A program made the translations under genes and the position numbers. This document shows, in pieces, positions 52,453 to 63,625 of a DNA stretch of 64,000 bases. Below the pieces are notes generated by a model. It was not told where the DNA came from and ran no database searches. It saw only the letters and a list, made by a program, of their open reading frames with translations. This DNA comes from Methanohalophilus sp. (GTDB lineage Archaea; Halobacteriota; Methanosarcinia; Methanosarcinales; Methanosarcinaceae), in NCBI RefSeq assembly GCF_030156785.1, contig NZ_JASGLW010000001.1, positions 186,001-250,000 on the forward strand, in the 5' to 3' direction. Each line of letters opens with the position of its first letter. Position 1 is the first letter of the stretch.

Positions 52453-53079
52453 TTATACAAGATTCTGTAGCAGGCGATATGCCCATTGGAGTTTTTTCTT
52501 CTTGATTTCTCTCACAGACTCATCATCGAAATCAAATCCTGCAAGAGTTATACTTGATGCTCCAAAATGGTGGGCAAGGTATGCAGCCCTGTCGCCGTCG
52601 GTGAATCCACCAAAGTTGTAGATGTTACCAAATGGTTCCGACTGCGTAGTCCCGATTACCTTTGAAAGCAGAGGTACGTATTTGAGCAGTTTATCGGTGT
52701 TATCTCCATGGGCATGTACCACCATGATAGCACCTTGTATGTTTGCTTCAATCTCTTTTTCAACATCTCCATCTAGATCCGTCACAATGATTGCAGGTAT
52801 AACTTCTCTGTCTACAAGCACGGAAGTAGCACCATCTGCCGCTATAATAATATAATCCTGCAAGTTCAACTCATCGAGTTCCTTTTTTAACGTAGGAGCA
52901 TTCCCGCAAACGAGGATGTTTTTTCCATGGATAAGTTGCATGAGTGTTTCCGGAGGTTCCACAGAATCCGCTATCAGAAGAGTTGAAAGTAATAAGGCGG
53001 CACTTTCATCATCTTCCTTTGAGAAGCCAAAATCTTCAAGTATTTGTTTGTAAATTGGCTTCCAGTCATTAAATTCCAT
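52453..53079 (-). CDS. mptE: 6-hydroxymethylpterin diphosphokinase (MptE type)
   Basis: A 208-residue enzyme of the DUF115 family that adds pyrophosphate to 6-hydroxymethyl-7,8-dihydropterin in tetrahydromethanopterin synthesis. Features are NILVCGNAPTLKKEL, IIIAADGATSVLV, IIVTDLDGDVEKEI, HAHGDNTDKL and NFGGFTDGDRAAYLA, the last near GFDFDD. It lies 15 bases behind ileS in the same direction. It matches the known archaeal-type enzyme, unlike bacterial FolK. Confidence 0.88.
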   Translation of the reverse strand: MEFNDWKPIYKQILEDFGFSKEDDESAALLLSTLLIADSVEPPETLMQLIHGKNILVCGNAPTLKKELDELNLQDYIIIAADGATSVLVDREVIPAIIVTDLDGDVEKEIEANIQGAIMVVHAHGDNTDKLLKYVPLLSKVIGTTQSEPFGNIYNFGGFTDGDRAAYLAHHFGASSITLAGFDFDDESVREIKKKKLQWAYRLLQNLV

Positions 53080-53094
53080 GTCTTCCTCCGTTTT

Positions 53095-56000
53095 TTATTC
53101 ATCTGCTGGAGATATTCCGATATGCATGGAAACGCCTTCAACATCCCAGTCCTTTGTAAGCTTTCCAGTTGCTTCGATATCATAACCTATGACTTGAACT
53201 TTTGATCGGACTTCCTTTGCAATGAATGTTTCCATATCAAGGACGAGATCTACAACTCTTTCATCATCGATCTTGATATGTGCAATTATATTTTCATCGA
53301 CTTCGAGATCAAGCTCTTTCCTCATGTCCTGTATCCTGCGGATAACCTCACGTGCAAAACCTTCAGATTCAATTTCACGATTAAGGGATGCATCAACATA
53401 TACTTTCCCTCCTGTGAAATCCGCAGAGGCAACGTCTTTAGGTAATTTATCTTCAAAGTTTACCATTTCAGGTGTTATGGATACAATGCTTCCGTCTTCG
53501 AGTTCGATTTCCATGCTTCCGGAAGCAAGTCCGCTTTTGAGATCGTTGCCACTTATGGCATTGATGGCTTTGATAACCTTCCCGGCGTCTCCTTTGAAAA
53601 CAGGTCCTATTGTACTTGGATTTGGTGTAGCTTCAACCCCCAGCTCTTCCCAACTTTCTCCTGTTTTTACAAGGAAAACCTGTTTTGTGTTAGTCTGATC
53701 CATAAGAACAGACTTGAGTCTTGCAGTTGCTTTTGCCACCATCTCATTTTCAGGTTCGATGACTATCCTGCTTACAGGCCATCTTAGTTTCCGTCCTGCT
53801 TTTTGGCGTGCATTGGATACTGCTTCCACAATATATCTGATTGTTTTCATCTGTGCCTCAAGCTCAAGGTCTCTCAGGTTTTCATCAGGCTTTGGCCAGT
53901 CACACATGTGAACGGTGAAAGGAGCTTCCTTATCCACATTTAGTACTATGTTGCTGTAAATTTCCTCTGCAAGATGCGGCATGAATGGTGCTATGACCTT
54001 TGTAAGTGTCACAAACACATCGTAGAGGACCCTGTAAACAGCCAGTTTGTCAGGATCATCAGCTTCATTCCAGGTACGTGGACGTATCAACTGAATGTAC
54101 CATCTGGAGAGATCTTCAAGGATGAATTCATTAATTGATCTGATTACTTTATGAAGCTCATAATTGCTAATGGAAGTGTTGACATCTACAATAAGTGACT
54201 GCATCCTTGAAAGGATCCATTTGTCTTCATTTCGAAGGTGTGGTACAATCGATTCAAAGGATATTTTATTAGGATCAAATCTATCCAGTGCCATGTATGG
54301 CAATGGGAAACGGTAGACGTTCCAGAGGATGTTTAATGTCCTGTGGATAGTAGCAACTTCATCCCAGTTGAATTTCAGATCTTCCCAAGGTGCACTTGAT
54401 GACAATACGTAGGTACGCAGTGCGTCAGCACCGAATCGGTCGATTACTTCCTGTGGCTGAACCACATTCCCAAGACTCTTTGACATTTTCTTTCCTGCGT
54501 CATCAAGGGTGAAGCCGTGCATCAGCACACTCTTGTAAGGTGCCTTCCCAAATCCAACCATACTTGCGCCGAGTTGTGAATAGAACCATCCCCTTGTCTG
54601 GTCATGACCTTCCGTGATAAAATCTGCAGGCCACCATTCATCGAACAGTTCTCTTGTATGCGGGAAGCGCAAGGTAGCCCATGAGGCTACTGCTGAATCA
54701 AACCAGACATCAAATACATCCTCAACCCTTCTCATGCTTCCCCCACATGAACATGGAATTATTATTTCATCCACATACGGTCTGTGAAGTTCGAGATCCG
54801 AATCGATTCCTGTAACTTTTACAAGTTCCTCACGGGTTCCGATAACTTTGATTTCATCGCATGAATCACAATTCCAGACAGGTATAGGGATTCCCCAGTA
54901 ACGCTGTCTTGAGATGCACCAGTCCCTTGCACCTTCGATCCAGTCTTTGAACCTTGCTGAACCTGCCCATTCTGGATACCACTTGACTTTTGTGATTTCA
55001 TCCAGCATATCATCTTTCAAATCGCTAATCTTGATGAACCACTGTTTTGTTGCAAGATAAATAATTGGGGTCTTGCATCGCCAGCAATGTCCATACCTGT
55101 GGCTGATTTCATCTTCGGAAAGCAATAGGTTCTTTTTGTCAAGATCCTCGATAACTATTGGGTTTGCATCCCGAATGTTCATGCCGCTATACTTTCCAGC
55201 ATCGCGGGTGTAGCTACCGTTTGAACTTACTGGGCAGAATATGGGTAAACCGTTCTTGATACCAACTTCAAAGTCTTCAACACCGTGGCCGGGAGCAATA
55301 TGTACGCATCCTGTGTTTTCAGCTGTAACGTAGTCTGCAGTATATACGTGATGTTTCATTTCCGCTTGTATGGGAACGAGATCTGCCAAGGGATGCTCGT
55401 ATTCAAGTCCGGCAACTTCTTCTCCTGTAAGCGTTTCGAGGATTTCGTAGTCAGTGTATCTTCCCTTGCGGAGTACGCTTTCCACAAGTTCGGTAGCCAT
55501 TATGAGAATCTCAGTTTTCCTATTCTTTTCGGCTTTAACTTTAGCGTACTCAAATTCAGGATTTACTGCAACTGCGATGTTTGAGGGAATTGTCCAAGGC
55601 GTGGTTGTCCAGATAACGATGAATGAATTTGCCTTATCCTTGAGAGGGAATTTGATGTAAATGGAAGGATCTGTCCGCTCTTCATACTCAACCTCGGAAT
55701 CCGCAATAGCGGTTTCGCAACGTGGACACCAATTTACCACCCGCTTGCCAACTTCAAGGAGATCTTTTTCATGGGCTTGCTTAATAGTCCACCATGCCGC
55801 TTCGATGTATTCATCCTTGAGAGTCATATAAGGATCTTCCCAGTCAAGCCAGGTACCAAGTTCTTGGAACTGTTTTGTCATATCATCTTTCTGCTTGAGG
55901 GCAAATTCCTTACACTTATTAATGAAATTCTCAACACCATAACTTTCGATGTCTTTCTTTGATTTGAATCCAAGTGCAGCTTCTACCTTAACTTCTATGG

Positions 56001-56274
56001 GAAGGCCGTGCATATCCCAGCCGGCACGGTCAAGGATATCGTGACCGTTCATGGATTTGTATCTGAGAATCGAATCTTTGATGATTTTGTTCCAGGCAGT
56101 ACCAAGGTGGATATGTCCTGTAGTATAAGGTGGTCCATCTACGAAAAAGAATTTTTTCTCTCCCTTGCGATGCTGCCTTACTTTAGAGTAAGCATAATTG
56201 TCCTCCCAGAATTCGTGTATACGCTTCTCTATTTTCTTGGCATTATATTGGTCAGCGACTTCCTCAATCATCAT
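53095..56274 (-). CDS. ileS: Isoleucyl-tRNA synthetase
   Basis: A 1059-residue class I synthetase of the archaeal/eukaryotic type. The HIGH region is [15 protein letters not shown] (about residues 48-62) and KMSKS lies near residue 596 in [14 protein letters not shown]. The editing domain with [20 protein letters not shown] is present, as are zinc-type cysteines WCPRCETA and CWRCKTP. The anticodon-binding domain and C-terminal extension follow. Two adjacent ATGs begin it. It is upstream of mptE in one operon. Confidence 0.96.
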   Translation of the reverse strand: MMIEEVADQYNAKKIEKRIHEFWEDNYAYSKVRQHRKGEKKFFFVDGPPYTTGHIHLGTAWNKIIKDSILRYKSMNGHDILDRAGWDMHGLPIEVKVEAALGFKSKKDIESYGVENFINKCKEFALKQKDDMTKQFQELGTWLDWEDPYMTLKDEYIEAAWWTIKQAHEKDLLEVGKRVVNWCPRCETAIADSEVEYEERTDPSIYIKFPLKDKANSFIVIWTTTPWTIPSNIAVAVNPEFEYAKVKAEKNRKTEILIMATELVESVLRKGRYTDYEILETLTGEEVAGLEYEHPLADLVPIQAEMKHHVYTADYVTAENTGCVHIAPGHGVEDFEVGIKNGLPIFCPVSSNGSYTRDAGKYSGMNIRDANPIVIEDLDKKNLLLSEDEISHRYGHCWRCKTPIIYLATKQWFIKISDLKDDMLDEITKVKWYPEWAGSARFKDWIEGARDWCISRQRYWGIPIPVWNCDSCDEIKVIGTREELVKVTGIDSDLELHRPYVDEIIIPCSCGGSMRRVEDVFDVWFDSAVASWATLRFPHTRELFDEWWPADFITEGHDQTRGWFYSQLGASMVGFGKAPYKSVLMHGFTLDDAGKKMSKSLGNVVQPQEVIDRFGADALRTYVLSSSAPWEDLKFNWDEVATIHRTLNILWNVYRFPLPYMALDRFDPNKISFESIVPHLRNEDKWILSRMQSLIVDVNTSISNYELHKVIRSINEFILEDLSRWYIQLIRPRTWNEADDPDKLAVYRVLYDVFVTLTKVIAPFMPHLAEEIYSNIVLNVDKEAPFTVHMCDWPKPDENLRDLELEAQMKTIRYIVEAVSNARQKAGRKLRWPVSRIVIEPENEMVAKATARLKSVLMDQTNTKQVFLVKTGESWEELGVEATPNPSTIGPVFKGDAGKVIKAINAISGNDLKSGLASGSMEIELEDGSIVSITPEMVNFEDKLPKDVASADFTGGKVYVDASLNREIESEGFAREVIRRIQDMRKELDLEVDENIIAHIKIDDERVVDLVLDMETFIAKEVRSKVQVIGYDIEATGKLTKDWDVEGVSMHIGISPADE

Positions 56275-56449
56275 GGATCATCTCTATAATCAGTAAGTCT
56301 TCTGTATCCCTAATACGATAAAGGTTTTAAATACTTTGGGTACACTGACAGGTTTTCTGGAGGCGCTATGCATTCCTAGCATTATATCTGAACAAATGTT
56401 TAAGACCGATTGCAGATAAATGCATGACACTATCTGATTAGGTGATATA

Positions 56450-56929
56450 TTGAAAGTTAAAGGAAGGGTTCAACTCCGCAAATCTGACAGGAAGAAGCTG
56501 CTGGAGGATCTCAAAAAGCGATTCAATGGTCTAGAAGTTCTGGAAAACAGTCGTCTGGAGAGCATTAAGGCGGATGAAATACCAGTTTTACTTGTTGATG
56601 GTAAACCCTTTTTTTTCCAGGAATCCGGTGTTTGGTTTCCCACTCTAAAAGGGGTCTTGGAATACAATATTGACAGACAGGTTGTCGTAGTAGACATGGG
56701 TGCCGTTCGGTTTGTTGTTAACGGAGCCGATATCATGTGTCCGGGAATTGTTTCTGCAGATCCGAATATTGCAGAAGGTGATCTGGTTATTATCAAGGAA
56801 GAGGGTCACAACAAACCACTTGCAATAGGCAAGGCTTTGTTAGAAGCCTCCAAAATGATTGCAGATTCAGGGAAAGCCATAAAGTCGATTCATTATGTTG
56901 GCGATAGACTCTGGAATCTGGAAATATAA
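56450..56929 (+). CDS. PUA-domain RNA-binding protein (MCT-1-like)
   Basis: A 159-residue protein with an N-terminal DUF1947-type domain (KGRVQLRKSDRKKLLEDLKK) and a C-terminal PUA domain (VVDMGAVRFVVNGADIMCPG, then DPNIAEGDLVIIKEEGHNKP). It is the archaeal relative of eukaryotic MCT-1/Tma20, which bind ribosomes. The start is TTG after GGTGA. It is divergent from ileS and upstream of sepF, so it begins a gene set for translation and division. Confidence 0.88.
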   Translation: MKVKGRVQLRKSDRKKLLEDLKKRFNGLEVLENSRLESIKADEIPVLLVDGKPFFFQESGVWFPTLKGVLEYNIDRQVVVVDMGAVRFVVNGADIMCPGIVSADPNIAEGDLVIIKEEGHNKPLAIGKALLEASKMIADSGKAIKSIHYVGDRLWNLEI

Positions 56930-57025
56930 GCGATATCATTAAAATAACATGAACGTTCATATAACAATGGTTGCATAATCATAACAGACTGGTTGCTTAA
57001 AAGAAAATTTAATAGGTGAGGATTA

Positions 57026-57406
57026 ATGGCAAATTTCATGGACAAACTTTTTGGAAGCAGCAGTAAAAGCGCTTCTTCTATAGAGGAGTATACTGAACTT
57101 GATTTAGGCAAGTATGAAGAGGTCTTGGAGGACGAGCCTGCAGAAACCTATGTGAGGGTTGCAGAACTTAACAACCTGAACGATTTGCCCGCTCTCAAGA
57201 AAGAGATATATGACGGCAATATCCTCATGATAGATATTTCGAATATTAAAGCAGACAAACTAATGCTTGATCGCGCCCTGAAAGACCTCAAGGATGTTGT
57301 TATTGATGTTCATGGGGATATTGCAGGTATTAAAGAAGATCAGGTTCTTGTGACTCCGACAGGTATTAAGATAGACAGATCCAAAATTTTCGGTGGGCGT
57401 TATTGA
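57026..57406 (+). CDS. sepF: Archaeal SepF cell-division protein
   Basis: A 126-residue protein. The N-terminus MANFMDKLFGSS can form an amphipathic membrane helix, followed by a flexible acidic linker (ELDLGKYEEVLEDEP) and a SepF core (YVRVAELNNLNDLPALKKEI; NILMIDISNIKADKLMLDRA; IAGIKEDQVLVTPTGIKI). Archaeal SepF tethers FtsZ to the membrane. AGGTGAGGATTA precedes the ATG. The stop overlaps the start of the ZPR1-type gene by four bases, a conserved pairing as I recall. Confidence 0.92.
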   Translation: MANFMDKLFGSSSKSASSIEEYTELDLGKYEEVLEDEPAETYVRVAELNNLNDLPALKKEIYDGNILMIDISNIKADKLMLDRALKDLKDVVIDVHGDIAGIKEDQVLVTPTGIKIDRSKIFGGRY

Positions 57407-58047
57407 ATCCAAGTTTGAATAATGGCAAAGGTTTTGAGACCAGATCATCCTGCCCCCTTTGTCATGGCGATCTCATTATTCACTGGCAGGAAGATGAGAT
57501 TCCTTATTTTGGTGCAGTTATGTATATATCTACAAGATGCAGTTGCGGCTTCAGATTTGCTGACACCATGATCCTAAGCCAGAAAGATCCTGTGCGTTGC
57601 AAACTGAGCGTTGAAAATCTGGAAGACCTCAATGCACGTGTAATACGCTCGACTTCGGGAACTATCAGAGTGCCTGAACTGGGAATTGTTGTTGAACCGG
57701 GTTCAATCTCTGATTCTTACGTTACCAATATTGAAGGTCTACTTACCCGAATACGGGATGTTGTGATAACTGCTACTAAATGGTGTAAGGAAGAACCGGA
57801 AAAATATGCAGTAGGGAATTCCATTCTTGCAAGAATCAACGATGTTCTGGAAGGGTTGGGAGGAATCTCTATAATTATTGAAGATCCCCTTGGCAATAGT
57901 GCAATAATTAGTGACAAGGCAGTTTGCGAGACTCTTTCTCCAGAGGAGGCGGCAGGACTTAAAACTGGCATGATTGTTTTTGATGTTGACACTTCTTCCC
58001 TGAAAGCGGATACTTCAGAAGATGGGCAAAGCTATGAATTGCAATAA
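57403..58047 (+). CDS. ZPR1-type zinc-finger protein
   Basis: A 214-residue protein. The zinc ribbon is CPLCHGDLIIHWQ and RCSCGFRFAD, with a following ZPR1 sheet domain (VRCKLSVENLEDLNARVIRS, PELGIVVEPGS). It is the single-copy archaeal form of ZPR1, which in eukaryotes is a chaperone for elongation factor 1A. It starts with TTG inside the sepF stop (TTGA). The acidic tail (SSLKADTSEDGQSY) is unstructured. Archaeal function unproven. Confidence 0.88.
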   Translation: MNPSLNNGKGFETRSSCPLCHGDLIIHWQEDEIPYFGAVMYISTRCSCGFRFADTMILSQKDPVRCKLSVENLEDLNARVIRSTSGTIRVPELGIVVEPGSISDSYVTNIEGLLTRIRDVVITATKWCKEEPEKYAVGNSILARINDVLEGLGGISIIIEDPLGNSAIISDKAVCETLSPEEAAGLKTGMIVFDVDTSSLKADTSEDGQSYELQ

Positions 58048-58380
58048 GGTTTCAAACGACTTCCTAACTTAAGATGTCTATACTTCCGGGTCAAGTTTAC
58101 GCATATTGAGATTCAATATGAAAGCCGGCAATATCTTCAGATATAATTTGTAGGAAAAAATCTATTTTTCTCCTCACAGACTTAATTATAAGGAGTCCCT
58201 TGTGATTTTTCCAACCAAAAACACAAAGAGGATTCTACAAAGCCATATAATGCACAAGGTTGAAGAAAACAATTTTTATGCTACTTGCTGGTTAACATAT
58301 GGTGGAGAGTGGGGGAAATAATAAAATAAGAGTCTTCCCCTCTTATTTTTGCTTTTTAATTCTTTTACTTACTTTCAGCT
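58048..58380. other. Intergenic region with bidirectional terminator
   Basis: The ZPR1-type and lysA genes converge. Near the lysA end, AAAATAAGAG (58323-58332) and CTCTTATTTT (58340-58349) form a ten-pair hairpin with T- and A-tracts on both sides, which would work in both directions. The upstream 270 bases hold no supported ORF. Confidence 0.75.
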
Positions 58381-59643
58381 TTATTCAAATGATTTAAGAG
58401 TTTCAAAGTCCAGTGTTGCAAAATAATCGTCTACTGTTTCAGCCCTGCGTATTTTTATAAAGCTTCCGTCTTTCCTCAGGAGTATTTCAGCTGAACGGAG
58501 CTTGCCGTTGTAGTTGAATCCCATTGCATGTCCGTGTGCACCTGCATCATGAATAGCGAGGGTATCACCCCTTTCTACATCAGGAAGCATCCTATCTATT
58601 GCAAACTTGTCGTTGTTCTCGCACAGTGAACCTGTGACGTCATATTTGTGAGTGGGTGTGATATCTTCCTTACCCAAAACAGTAATGTGATGATATGCAC
58701 CATACATACCTGGCCTCATGAGGTTTGCCATACAGGCATCGGTACCTACATAATCTTTATATGTGTGCTTTAGATGGCGTACGGAGGTTATCAGATAACC
58801 ATACGGACCTGTGATTACCCTGCCACATTCAAGGAAAATTTTCAGGGGTGAAAGACCCTTTGCTTCAATGATGCGATCATATTCTTTTTTGACACCTTTT
58901 GCAATCACGTCATAGGAAACCGGATTCTGATCTGGCTTGTATGGGATTCCAATACCTCCGCCAAGGTTGGCAAATTCAAAGCGAATTCCCAGTTTTTCGG
59001 ATATTTCGGCTATAACCTCAAAAAGAATCCTTGCGGTCTCGATGAAATATTGAGGATCAAGTTCATTGGAAGCGACCATTGTGTGAATACCAAATCGTTT
59101 CACACCTTTCTCTGCAAGGATCCTGTATCCTTCAAAGAGTTGCTCACGGGTAAAGCCATATTTTGCTTCCTCTGGATTACCGATAAAGATATTGCCTTGC
59201 TTAAGTGCGCCTGGATTATAACGGAAACAGATAAGATCAGGTAATCCTGCAGTCTCTTCCAGATACTGTATATGGGATATATCATCGAGATTTATGATTG
59301 CACCTAATTCCTTTGCTTTGATAAATTCCTCTGCTGGTGTGTCATTGGAGCTGAACATGATATTTTCGCCGACAATCCCGACCTTCTCTGCCAGGATTAG
59401 TTCAGGAAGCGAACTGCAATCCACCCCAAAGCCTTCTTTTTTAAGGATTTTCATTATGTATGGATTTGGAAGTGCCTTGATCGCAAAATATTCTTTAAAG
59501 CCTTCAAGAATTCCGAATGCTTCTTTGAACTTTCGGGCGTTTTCAAGAATACCATTTTCATCATAAAGATAGAATGGCGTAGGATATTCTTCAAGGATTT
59601 CCTCTATTTTTTGCTTTGTAAAAGGAAGAGCTTTCGATGCCAT
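58381..59643 (-). CDS. lysA: Diaminopimelate decarboxylase
   Basis: A 420-residue PLP enzyme of the fold III type that converts meso-diaminopimelate into lysine. The PLP lysine lies in EYFAIKALPNP (about residue 58), the phosphate site is in FANLGGGIGIPY, and the substrate-binding residues are in FLECGRVI and GSLCENNDKF. ATG 59643 follows GAGG by nine bases; a TTG five codons upstream overlaps that ribosome site. It is a single-gene unit with a strong terminator at its end. Confidence 0.94.
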   Translation of the reverse strand: MASKALPFTKQKIEEILEEYPTPFYLYDENGILENARKFKEAFGILEGFKEYFAIKALPNPYIMKILKKEGFGVDCSSLPELILAEKVGIVGENIMFSSNDTPAEEFIKAKELGAIINLDDISHIQYLEETAGLPDLICFRYNPGALKQGNIFIGNPEEAKYGFTREQLFEGYRILAEKGVKRFGIHTMVASNELDPQYFIETARILFEVIAEISEKLGIRFEFANLGGGIGIPYKPDQNPVSYDVIAKGVKKEYDRIIEAKGLSPLKIFLECGRVITGPYGYLITSVRHLKHTYKDYVGTDACMANLMRPGMYGAYHHITVLGKEDITPTHKYDVTGSLCENNDKFAIDRMLPDVERGDTLAIHDAGAHGHAMGFNYNGKLRSAEILLRKDGSFIKIRRAETVDDYFATLDFETLKSFE

Positions 59644-59779
59644 TGATGTTGTCCTCAAGGTGTATATTTATACGTTGTTATCTTTTTCGATGTATCGATC
59701 AGAATTTCATGGACCATAATATATGTTTACACTTTTCATCTGCATAATTGATAAATAAGATTTTCCCTGAATAAATGTA

Positions 59780-60472
59780 ATGGATAAACTCATTGAACAT
59801 CTCAGAAATTCAGATTATTGTGTTGTTCTTACAGGAGCAGGCGTTTCAACCTTTTCGGGAATCCCAGATTTCAGAGGGAGCGGTGGTCTGTACAGTTCAT
59901 TTGATGCTGATAAGATATTCTCATTTGACTACTTTTTAAAAGACCCTTCATATTTCTACTCCAGTTCAAAGGATTTTATCTATAATCTGGACAAAAAGGA
60001 ACCCGGGTCTCCTCATATAGTTCTTGCAAAACTGGAGGCAATGGGAGTGGTAAAATCCATAATAACCCAAAATATTGATATGCTTCACCAGAAAGCAGGA
60101 TCACAAAATATCATTGAAGTACATGGATCGCCTAAAACACACAGCTGTCTGAACTGTGGGGCAAAATACGATTTTGAAGATATAGCTGCAAGAATCTGGC
60201 ACAATCCAGAACCGCCCCACTGCATTAAGTGTGGAGGTTTAATCAAACCTGATATTATTTTTTACGGGGAACTGCTGGAAAAAAATACTATTGAAAAGGC
60301 GTTGGAGGAGGCATCAAGGGCTGATTTGATAATAACAATCGGCACCTCACTCGTAGTACAACCGGCAGCATCATTGCCGCTCTATTGTCTTGACAACGGA
60401 GGAAAAATCATAATTATAAACAATATGGATACTCCACTTGAGTGGTATAAGTATTATCTTCCTGCTATGTGA
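59780..60472 (+). CDS. Sir2-family NAD-dependent protein deacylase
   Basis: A 230-residue sirtuin. NAD-binding blocks are VLTGAGVSTFSGIPDFRGSG, TQNIDMLHQKAG and VHGSPKTHSC, with the catalytic His in EVHGS. Zinc is held by SCLNCG and HCIKCGG. GTSLVVQPAASLP and IIINN complete the fold. It removes acyl groups from lysines, for example on chromatin proteins such as Alba. It is the last typical host-like gene before the AT-rich restriction module. Confidence 0.93.
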   Translation: MDKLIEHLRNSDYCVVLTGAGVSTFSGIPDFRGSGGLYSSFDADKIFSFDYFLKDPSYFYSSSKDFIYNLDKKEPGSPHIVLAKLEAMGVVKSIITQNIDMLHQKAGSQNIIEVHGSPKTHSCLNCGAKYDFEDIAARIWHNPEPPHCIKCGGLIKPDIIFYGELLEKNTIEKALEEASRADLIITIGTSLVVQPAASLPLYCLDNGGKIIIINNMDTPLEWYKYYLPAM

Positions 60473-60524
60473 CTTTACATTTCACTATTATTTCTCATCA
60501 AATTCAATTAACTTCGCTTTTAAA

Positions 60525-63500
60525 TTAAATTTCCCCACCTACCCCTTTAAACTTCTCTACAAATGCAGCTATTTTTTGAAAAACACTTTTCTTTTTAGTT
60601 AAATATTGAGGGTTTAGAGGACTCATTTTAGGGAGAATCTCATTTAGTTCTGTTCCATTTTCACTAGCATATTCTCTTTTTAATGAAACCATAATATATC
60701 TTTTTGCTGCTTCTTCATTAAGTTTTTCATCTTTAATAAGCTCCTCTGCTTCCCTTTTTTGCACAGCTTGGGCAAATTTAAAAAATGCCTCTATAATACT
60801 CGCTTTATCCTGAAACTGGTCTAAATCTGTCCTATTGATAAAATCAACTACTAAGCTTTCCTTGGCACGGTTTCCTACGCTAGAACGGATTATACGACGT
60901 ACATCTTCAACCAATAGCTCTTTATTTTTTATTTTTTTATTCTTTTCAAAAATAAGTTCAAGAATATAATCTAGATTTATCTCTTGAGATTTTAAAAGGT
61001 CTATTTCAAATTCCACATCATCCCAATCAATAGAAGATTCTTCTTTTTCTTTTCCAGCCTTTTCTCGGCGTAACCATTCTCGAATATCATTATACATAGA
61101 ACGATAGTCTTGAATTGTTCTTTCTCCTATAAATGGTGTCTCTTTTAATACTTCTATCTCTTCATCAGTTACATAGTAAGTGGCTTTAAATTTTTCCAAA
61201 GCTTTTGGGTCATTTTTATCTAATCCTTGATAAACTTTTAACTTTGTAAATTCATCATAATTTTGTAGGATATTTTCAATCCGTAAGTATTCTCCGAAGA
61301 GTTTAACAAAATCTTTTTTAGCCTTTTCAGTAACTATATTATCTATATTAGGATACTTTTCCTGTAAATCCTTTACAATACTTATATATCCACGGCGGGC
61401 TTCACCGGTTATTATATCGGTAAAACCTTCCATATACTCTTTATAACTTTTTTCTAATATCACATTTCTAGTGTTTTTATCACCAAAAAGGGTGATGGCA
61501 TCGATGGTCGCCTTTTCCAAATCCCTAAAGGTAACTATATTTCCAAAGGTTTTGGTAGAATCATAGATCCGGTTTGTCCTTGAATAAGCCTGTATTAAAC
61601 CGTGGTATCTAAGGTTTTTATCTACAAATAAAGTATTTAATGTAGGTGCATCAAAACCTGTTAAAAACATCCCTACTACAATTAGAAGGTCTATTTCTTG
61701 ATTTTTCACCCGTCTTGAAAGATCTCTATAATAATTCTGGAATTCTTTACTTTCAACACTATAATTAGTTTTAAACATATCGTTGTAATCTTTAATTACT
61801 CTACTTAAAAACTCTTTAGCACTACTATTCATCGCTGAAGGTTCAAAGTTTTCATCGATAATTTCACCTATTGCACTTTGTTCTTCATTGGCAGCATAGG
61901 AAAATATTGTAGCAATTTTTAGTTTATCATCTCTATCTTTTTGTAAGTTTTGTAAAGTTTCATAATAAAGTTTTGCTGCCTCAACACTACTTACAGCAAA
62001 CATAGCATTAAACCCTTTGCCACTAGGATTTAATCGATGGGTTTTTATTTTAAAGTTATCAAGAATATATTGAGAAATTTCTCTAATTCTTTCAGGATGG
62101 AGTAGTGCTTCTTTAGTTTCTGCTGCTGATAATTTTTTCTCGTCTTGTTCTGTCTCAATATACTTAAACTTAGGACGTACATCATTATAATCTACTTTGA
62201 ATTTTAAAACCTTTTCATCTCTAATTGCATCAGTAATTACATAAGAATGTAACTGTCTACCAAAGACAGAAGCAGTGGTTTCAGAACCTAAAGCATTTTC
62301 TGGGAAAATAGGGGTACCGGTAAATCCAAATTGATAGTATTTTTTAAATTTCTTTTTAATGTTTTTTTGAGCTTCACCAAATTGTGAACGATGGCACTCA
62401 TCAAAAATAAAGACAACATGTTTGTTATATATAGGTAGATTTTTTTCACTTTTTATTAGATTGTTTAGTTTTTGGATTGTTGTAACAATAATTTTATTAT
62501 CATCTTTTTCGATATTACGTTTTAACCCTGCTGTACTTTCTGAACCATTAACACTATCAGGAGAAAAACGCTGATATTCTTTCATTGTTTGATAATCTAG
62601 ATCTTTTCTGTCTACTACAAAAAAGACTTTATCTATAAAATCAAGCTCTGTTGCTAGACGAGCCGCTTTAAAACTTGTAAGGGTTTTTCCTGAGCCAGTT
62701 GTATGCCAGATATAACCTCCACCCTCTGTTGTTGACCATTTTTTTGCATGATATGAACTTTTAATTTTCCACAGTATCCTTTCTGTAGCAGCAATTTGAT
62801 AGGGTCTCATTATGAGTAAGGTGTCATTTACATCAAAAACTGAATACTTAAAAAGTACATTAAGTATAGTATTTTTTTGAAAGAATGTAGCTGTAAAATC
62901 CTTTAAGTCTTTTATTAAGGTGTTATCAGCCTTTGCCCAGTTTATGGTAAAATCAAAACTATTTTTATCCCTTTTAGTAGTGTTGGCAAAATAACGGGTA
63001 TCTGTTCCATTAGAAATTATGAAAATCTGTATATATTTAAACAGAGAGTTGTCTGAATTGAAACTCTCTTTACTATATCTATGAATTTGGTTAAAGGCTT
63101 CTCTAATAGCTACACCACGTTTTTTAAGTTCTACATGTACTAAGGGTAGTCCGTTTACTAAAATGGTGACATCATATCTATTAGCATGATTTCCCTTTTG
63201 CTCAAATTGTGAAATTACCTGAACCTTGTTTTTAGCAATATTCTTTTTGTCTACTAAATAGATATTTTGAATATGGCCATCATCAAAAACAAAGTCATAG
63301 ATATAATCATTATGAATTTTTCGGGTTTTATCGATATGGGTATCTCCAGGTTTATCTAAATATTCTTCGCAAAATCTCTTCCATTCAGCATCTGAAAACT
63401 TAACATTATTGAGTTTTTCTAATTGGGTACGGACATTAGATAGCATTTTTTCCGGAGTGTTTAGATTAGTTAAATATTCATATCCTTGATTTACTAAATC

Positions 63501-63623
63501 TTGAATAAACTCCCTCTCTAAATCGGCTTCTGTTTGATAGGTTTCCTTCACCTGAAAACACTTTTCATATTTATCTAAAACTATAAAATTTTTAGATTCT
63601 GTTATTGATTTGTATTCATACAT
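60525..63623 (-). CDS. hsdR: Type I restriction enzyme R subunit
   Basis: A 1032-residue HsdR. An N-terminal nuclease domain has [11 protein letters not shown] (the E-x-K of the PD-D/ExK site), the helicase part has [26 protein letters not shown] and FGFTGTPIF, and the C-terminus is helical and highly charged. HsdR with HsdM and HsdS cleaves unmethylated foreign DNA after translocation. The sequence is distinctly richer in A and T than neighbouring genes and resembles bacterial (Firmicutes-like) proteins, suggesting transfer. It is three bases from hsdS. It is complete. Confidence 0.94.
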   Translation of the reverse strand: MYEYKSITESKNFIVLDKYEKCFQVKETYQTEADLEREFIQDLVNQGYEYLTNLNTPEKMLSNVRTQLEKLNNVKFSDAEWKRFCEEYLDKPGDTHIDKTRKIHNDYIYDFVFDDGHIQNIYLVDKKNIAKNKVQVISQFEQKGNHANRYDVTILVNGLPLVHVELKKRGVAIREAFNQIHRYSKESFNSDNSLFKYIQIFIISNGTDTRYFANTTKRDKNSFDFTINWAKADNTLIKDLKDFTATFFQKNTILNVLFKYSVFDVNDTLLIMRPYQIAATERILWKIKSSYHAKKWSTTEGGGYIWHTTGSGKTLTSFKAARLATELDFIDKVFFVVDRKDLDYQTMKEYQRFSPDSVNGSESTAGLKRNIEKDDNKIIVTTIQKLNNLIKSEKNLPIYNKHVVFIFDECHRSQFGEAQKNIKKKFKKYYQFGFTGTPIFPENALGSETTASVFGRQLHSYVITDAIRDEKVLKFKVDYNDVRPKFKYIETEQDEKKLSAAETKEALLHPERIREISQYILDNFKIKTHRLNPSGKGFNAMFAVSSVEAAKLYYETLQNLQKDRDDKLKIATIFSYAANEEQSAIGEIIDENFEPSAMNSSAKEFLSRVIKDYNDMFKTNYSVESKEFQNYYRDLSRRVKNQEIDLLIVVGMFLTGFDAPTLNTLFVDKNLRYHGLIQAYSRTNRIYDSTKTFGNIVTFRDLEKATIDAITLFGDKNTRNVILEKSYKEYMEGFTDIITGEARRGYISIVKDLQEKYPNIDNIVTEKAKKDFVKLFGEYLRIENILQNYDEFTKLKVYQGLDKNDPKALEKFKATYYVTDEEIEVLKETPFIGERTIQDYRSMYNDIREWLRREKAGKEKEESSIDWDDVEFEIDLLKSQEINLDYILELIFEKNKKIKNKELLVEDVRRIIRSSVGNRAKESLVVDFINRTDLDQFQDKASIIEAFFKFAQAVQKREAEELIKDEKLNEEAAKRYIMVSLKREYASENGTELNEILPKMSPLNPQYLTKKKSVFQKIAAFVEKFKGVGGEI

Positions 63624-63625
63624 CT